From Candidatus Methanoperedens sp. (lineage in GTDB: Archaea; Halobacteriota; Methanosarcinia; Methanosarcinales; Methanoperedenaceae): DNA of 38,013 bases. The notes below the pieces were generated by a model, which was not told where the DNA came from, did not search any database, and saw only the letters and a program-made list of their open reading frames with translations. The stretch lies in NCBI GenBank assembly GCA_027460465.1, contig JAPZAV010000171.1, positions 1-38,013 on the forward strand, read 5' to 3'. Position numbers and translations under genes: made by a program. Below, one piece after another: positions 34,612-38,013 of this stretch. Position 1 is the stretch's first letter. Each line of letters starts with the position of its first letter.

Positions 34612-34866
34612 TTACGTTTTTCGGCGAAACACCGCTGTATTTCCCCTGACATCAATAAGTTCCGAGTCGGTCAATCTCGCCAGTTTTTCTGCAAGTTCCT
34701 GTCTGTTCCCTTCTACAAAAGCGGTTTTAAGGAATTTTATTTTTACCAGCCTTTTATTCTTTAATTGCTTCTTCAATTCCTCAACCGCGCTCTCGATACC
34801 CGATTTGCCAATGTGCAACGTTGGTTCAAGTTCGGTGGATGCTGATCTGTATTCCTGTTTATTCAT
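34612..34866 (-). CDS. YhbY-like CRM-domain RNA-binding protein
   Basis: An 84-residue single CRS1/YhbY (CRM) domain, with ELEPTLHIGKSGIESAVEEL and the KIKFLKTAF strand followed by RTGG-like loop residues and NTAVFRRK. YhbY binds pre-50S particles in bacteria; archaeal copies usually lie next to ribosomal and RNase P genes. Its ATG overlaps the Roadblock stop by 4 bp, so translation is coupled to the signalling module upstream. Confidence 0.92.
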   Translation of the reverse strand: MNKQEYRSASTELEPTLHIGKSGIESAVEELKKQLKNKRLVKIKFLKTAFVEGNRQELAEKLARLTDSELIDVRGNTAVFRRKT

Positions 34867-35231
34867 GTAAGCAGCTCTTTGACTTTCAGTGCTGCTTTTT
34901 CAAGTTCCAGGAGTATCAGTCCCAATCCAGTATTTGAATCCACAAGAACAATGAGCAGTGCTTTGGGCCCTGCTCCGACAGCAATCAACTTTCCCTGATC
35001 AGATTCCACAATAACGCGATTGGGTACACCTTTTCCAAGCTCTATGGTGGCGGTCTCTGCTGCTCCGAGCATTGTCGCAGCCATAGCAGCAAAGGATTCA
35101 GCGAATTGTTGTTTTTGAATAATACCTCGAATAAGCAATCCATCACGACTTACAGCAGCGCATGCTTCCACTCCTCCTGTCTTCCTCAGATTTTCGAGTA
35201 TTTCATCCAGTATATCAATTATATCGGGCAT
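34863..35231 (-). CDS. Roadblock/LC7-domain protein (MglB-like)
   Basis: A 122-residue Roadblock/LC7 protein: a helix (DILDEILENLRKTGGVEACAAVS), the central strands RDGLLIRG and RVIVESDQGKLIAVGAGPKALLIVLV, and a final helix. Roadblock proteins dimerise and act as GTPase-activating or scaffolding partners of small GTPases such as MglA or CvnD. The gene immediately upstream, overlapping by one base (TGATG), encodes just such a GTPase, so this is very probably its partner. Confidence 0.92.
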   Translation of the reverse strand: MPDIIDILDEILENLRKTGGVEACAAVSRDGLLIRGIIQKQQFAESFAAMAATMLGAAETATIELGKGVPNRVIVESDQGKLIAVGAGPKALLIVLVDSNTGLGLILLELEKAALKVKELLT

Positions 35232-36403
35232 CAGATCCTTCCTTCAGTAATTTTATCGATCAATACTTCAAAAGCCTCAAAGACACCCTTTTTATCCGTT
35301 GCAACTACAGAGACTATAGGTATGTCCTGCGGCAGATTAAATTGCTTTCGGATTTCTTCGGGCGCCATAGCACCTGGCAAATCCTGCTTGTTCGCCACCA
35401 CAACCATAGGTAATCCATAGGATTTGGTGATCTCAAGCATCTGTTTTGCACGGACAAAATCGGTTGGGTTTGTGGAATCAACAATAAGAAAAACGCCCAT
35501 GGATTCACCGCTCAGGAGTTTTATGATCGGGTCGAACCGTTCCTGACCAGGCGTTCCGAAAATATCGGCACTGAAACCTTTATAATCCACATGACCGTGG
35601 TCCAGAGCAATCGTCGTCCCAAGCCTGTCCACAGATATCGCCCTGGTTGACAGCGCATGCACGAAAGTGGTTTTTCCTGAGTCGAATGGGCCTGTTACGA
35701 GAATCTTTGGGATGTATAATTTTATCCCTCCAGGGCGCAATACCCTGAAAAGCATTGACTTTTTTATTTCTTTTGTCCAGTCGGATTTGAGTATCCCGAA
35801 ATACTGCCCAAAGATGACGCGCTCTGCTATGCCTCCGATAGATATTACTGCATTGAACAGGTCTCCTTTTATTGAGTTCAGTGTTTCCTCTGAATATGGC
35901 CATGCTGTGAAATTATAGATCATGACATGATCGTACAGCATCGCCATTTTATTCCAGTCCCTGACAGCACTGATCGTTTCTTTCTCTCCGCACAGGTCTA
36001 TTATGGTGGAGAGAGAGCCGAACACTATGGTGGTCGGCGGCGAATCTTTAATGATATTAATGATCATTTTACTGAACTCTTCGATACTTTCAGGATTTGA
36101 GACTACATATTTTTCTTTCGATGGGGCACCAATCAAAGGGTCATAGGCATCAACGCAAAAGAATGTTTCATTATAAGAATTAATATCCCAGCCAAATTCC
36201 TTGAACTGACCTCTAATGATGTCAGGAATCGTGCTTGATACCACAAAGATGCAGTTCCTCCCGTTTTTTAAGGCACTATAAACTGTTTGCATCCCGAAAA
36301 CCTCGCCTTCCACTCCGGGCTGGATAAAATAAACAAGGCTTTTCCCCTTAGGCATGCCGCCGCCAAGGAATTCATCCAGTTTTGGAATACCTGTCTCGAT
36401 CAT
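35231..36403 (-). CDS. KaiC/RecA-like domain fused to a Ras-like small GTPase
   Basis: A 390-residue fusion. Residues 1-230 are a KaiC/GvpD-type RecA fold (TGIPKLDEFLGGGMPKGKSLVYF) whose P-loop is degenerate (IQPGVEGEVFG, no Lys), so it probably does not hydrolyse ATP normally. Residues about 232-390 are a small GTPase of the COG2229/SR-beta-like group: G1 GPFDSGKTT (Lys244), G2 region RLGTTIALDHG, G3 DIFGTPGQERF, G4 NKQD and G5 VATD. It is sandwiched between the KaiC-like gene (1-bp gap) and the Roadblock gene (1-bp overlap). Inferred role: a nucleotide switch whose state is read or set by its fused RecA fold and its Roadblock partner. Confidence 0.88.
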   Translation of the reverse strand: MIETGIPKLDEFLGGGMPKGKSLVYFIQPGVEGEVFGMQTVYSALKNGRNCIFVVSSTIPDIIRGQFKEFGWDINSYNETFFCVDAYDPLIGAPSKEKYVVSNPESIEEFSKMIINIIKDSPPTTIVFGSLSTIIDLCGEKETISAVRDWNKMAMLYDHVMIYNFTAWPYSEETLNSIKGDLFNAVISIGGIAERVIFGQYFGILKSDWTKEIKKSMLFRVLRPGGIKLYIPKILVTGPFDSGKTTFVHALSTRAISVDRLGTTIALDHGHVDYKGFSADIFGTPGQERFDPIIKLLSGESMGVFLIVDSTNPTDFVRAKQMLEITKSYGLPMVVVANKQDLPGAMAPEEIRKQFNLPQDIPIVSVVATDKKGVFEAFEVLIDKITEGRI

Positions 36404-36404
36404 G

Positions 36405-37109
36405 CTATATACTCCCCACTATCTTGATGTTCGCTCCATCTATCTCGAATTCAAACCAGGGGGTAGGTTTTGGAGATAGCCCGACTATCCTGATATAATT
36501 CTTATCGTTCTCAGATTTTACCTCGATCATGCCGTCAAATAGCTGCTTCAGGGTGGCAATAGACTGTTCGTCATGCATGCCGCTCTCTATCATATATATC
36601 CCAAGAGCCCCTGCAGATTTTATGCGCCCTGTGAAAACGTGAAGAAACCTGAAAACTGTCTGGATGTTTGAATACATCAGTATGGTAGAAAGTGAATTGA
36701 TATGAAGCTGGGTCTTCCGAATGTTCTTTTTCATGACATATTCTTCAAAGAACTGGCTTATTTTCACCCCGATTCCTGTTAAGTCCACAGGGCTGCTTGC
36801 TATTTTTATATTTTCAGTTTCCACCGCTGCTCCACCAAGCGTTTTTGTGACGCAGTCCACTATACCGATCCTTGTCAATGGGAGGACCAGTCTGTGTTCT
36901 TTGAACCAATCCAGAATATGAGTCGCAGATTCGCGGGTTGTTACCATTATTACAGCATTTTCAGTTACTGCTGAACCATGATACATTATATAATAGAGAA
37001 TTACTTCTTTTCCGCTCATGGGCGGACCTATCATCATTATATTCGAGCCCTTTCTTATACCCCCTATAGCATTATCCAGTTCCTTGATACCCAGCGTGTA
37101 ATCGCTCAT
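36405..37109 (-). CDS. KaiC-like RecA-superfamily ATPase
   Basis: A 234-residue single-domain RecA/KaiC-like protein. It begins SDYTLGIKELDNAIGGIRKG and has a Walker A-like GPPMSGKE (residues 28-35) in which the usual T/S after Lys34 is Glu. Walker B is also weak (LHINSLSTILMYS). Similar KaiC-like or 'HTR-like' proteins in euryarchaea accompany signalling genes. It is the first gene of the operon: a TATA-like TTTATATATAC lies upstream on the minus strand near 37150-37160, with GGCAGGAC before the ATG. Confidence 0.85.
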   Translation of the reverse strand: MSDYTLGIKELDNAIGGIRKGSNIMMIGPPMSGKEVILYYIMYHGSAVTENAVIMVTTRESATHILDWFKEHRLVLPLTRIGIVDCVTKTLGGAAVETENIKIASSPVDLTGIGVKISQFFEEYVMKKNIRKTQLHINSLSTILMYSNIQTVFRFLHVFTGRIKSAGALGIYMIESGMHDEQSIATLKQLFDGMIEVKSENDKNYIRIVGLSPKPTPWFEFEIDGANIKIVGSI

Positions 37110-37228
37110 AGTCCTGCCTTTAACTTATAATGATACTATTTAAATTTTAGTATATATAAATAACTATGGTCGCATATAAAGATCAGCATAAAACATCGAA
37201 TGGCTTTAATAGGTGCAAGCATTGTGGT

Positions 37229-37630
37229 TCAAGATTTGTATAAATAGAACCTCGCCTTTTTATAATTCACAACTGCGCATGTCCTGTAAAATCCGCTCAG
37301 ATCAGCTTTTTCACTGCCCAGTGGGCGGATCAGCAGGTCTGCTCCTGCTTTCTTTGCAGTTTTTGCCATTCCTTCCTGGATTTCGACTGGCGGTCTTATG
37401 GAATAGATAAGCGTGGCACCTTCGTATATTCTCATATCAGGAGCGAATATATCATCCCTGCAAAATTTTATTCCATGGTATTTCTGTTCATAGATATCGG
37501 TAACTATGACATCCAGTTTGTCCTTTAATGCAAATGCCACCTGCGGCAGACTGCCCACTCCGATCTCCACCACTTTATCTCTATAGTTCTTGAGAATGAA
37601 TTCCGCGATATCTTCGCAATCCTGTATCAT
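37229..37630 (-). CDS. UPF0146 family protein (SAM-methyltransferase-like fold)
   Basis: A 133-residue archaeal UPF0146 protein: VVEIGVGSLPQVAFALKD resembles the glycine-rich SAM-binding loop, followed by VIVTDIYEQ, GIKFCRDDIFAPDM, LIYSIRPPVEIQ and ADLLIRPLGSEK. It looks like a small Rossmann-type methyltransferase core. No substrate is known. It stands alone between the KaiC-like gene and the end-of-window gene. Confidence 0.85.
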   Translation of the reverse strand: MIQDCEDIAEFILKNYRDKVVEIGVGSLPQVAFALKDKLDVIVTDIYEQKYHGIKFCRDDIFAPDMRIYEGATLIYSIRPPVEIQEGMAKTAKKAGADLLIRPLGSEKADLSGFYRTCAVVNYKKARFYLYKS

Positions 37631-37903
37631 TTGATGACCTTAGTTTGCATAGTTCTTAATTTCTCTTGGATATTAGCGTTATTTTCAAACTTCATTATAA
37701 TACCATGTATCTTCATGAAACTTTGGCAACAGGAAAAATTTAATTAAAGAAAGTCCCTATTTTAACAGGTGTATATGGTCTCAACCTGCGCCTCGCAAGT
37801 ATGATCCCTGGTGCTGCTGATGTGGTATGAAAAGGGAATATGAGAACCTTGAATATACGGACAACATTATTTCACAAATATAATCAGACAAGGGAGGATA
37901 GCA

Positions 37904-38013
37904 ATGGCTGGCGATAAATCAAAACTCAAAGCGCTGTCTGATATTGCCCTGTTAGATATCTCTCTTGAATTCGATGAAATACTGAAGAACATACTCAAAA
38001 TAACATGTGAAGC
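37904..38013 (+). CDS. Start of a probable GAF-domain signalling protein (3' end outside window)
   Basis: An ATG preceded by a strong Shine-Dalgarno (AGGGAGGAT) opens a frame that runs off the window after 36 codons. The visible peptide (LDISLEFDEILKNILKITCE) matches the first helix of GAF sensor domains, commonly at the N terminus of histidine kinases or regulators. The rest is not visible. Confidence 0.55.
   Translation, partial: MAGDKSKLKALSDIALLDISLEFDEILKNILKITCE

Noticed and set aside
36405-37109. Circadian clock KaiC
   Set aside because: Single domain with degenerate Walker A, and no KaiA/KaiB; only the RecA fold is shared.
37166-37243. 25-codon ORF with RCKHCGSRF zinc-ribbon-like end on the plus strand
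   Set aside because: Too short, overlaps the UPF0146 3' end, and has no Shine-Dalgarno; perhaps a remnant, but not supported as a gene.
37770-37850. Possible cobalamin-type riboswitch (GGTATGAAAAGGGAATATGAG)
   Set aside because: Only a short AAAAGGGAA-like fragment matches; the following conserved B12-box elements and stem are missing.

Overview
The window is archaeal chromosome. It carries TFB, Gar1, SRP19, the exosome (Rrp4, Rrp41, Rrp42), proteasome alpha, SBDS, RNase P proteins, ribosomal eL43 and eS19, RpoP, PDCD5 and fructose-1,6-bisphosphate aldolase/phosphatase. Gene order and protein style suggest a methanogen- or ANME-type euryarchaeon (Methanosarcinales/Methanoperedens-like). That placement is an inference; no 16S or methanogenesis marker is present.

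Layout. 1-5.6 kb, all minus strand: gpmI, a tail-anchored RMD1-like protein, then an AT-rich pair (alkaline-phosphatase-superfamily phosphodiesterase and a DedA/VTT membrane protein) joined to a damaged-looking UbiA-family prenyltransferase. 5.6-10.9 kb: MgtC/DUF4010 protein, two hypotheticals, an orphan PAS histidine kinase, a hairpin repeat and a solitary HicB. 10.9-16.3 kb: trpS with an iron-sulfur-type cysteine motif, DUF47-PiT phosphate uptake, srp19-PHP and gar1-tfb. 16.3-19.9 kb: three proteases, namely a protealysin-like M4 enzyme divergent from a metacaspase-clostripain pair. 19.9-21.2 kb: a small Cys-rich protein and a Vms1-like release factor. 21.2-21.6 kb: a gene-free stretch holding a dispersed repeat with a nested hairpin element. 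21.6-27.1 kb: the classic rnp3-rnp2-psmA-SBDS-rrp4-rrp41-rrp42-rpl37ae-rpoP superoperon. 27.2-32.6 kb: lipoprotein FKBP, FBP aldolase/phosphatase, OB-fold membrane protein, ABC exporter and cysS. 32.6-33.8 kb: a second copy of the dispersed repeat, then an MNT/HEPN pair. 33.7-37.1 kb, minus strand: KaiC-like ATPase, KaiC-GTPase fusion, Roadblock, YhbY, eS19 and PDCD5. 37.2 kb to the end: a UPF0146 protein and the start of a probable GAF-domain gene.

Two loci look most like little-described systems. The first is the translationally coupled KaiC-like / KaiC-GTPase / Roadblock module at 34.86-37.1 kb, which runs directly into translation genes. It resembles bacterial GTPase-Roadblock 'conservon' modules, but a RecA-fold sensor replaces the kinase. 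The second is the protease trio at 16.3-19.9 kb, where the two divergent transcripts share an identical 9-nt Shine-Dalgarno leader. The 21.26-21.58 kb repeat, with its six 10-bp iterons arranged 3+3 head-to-head, is the most striking non-coding structure.
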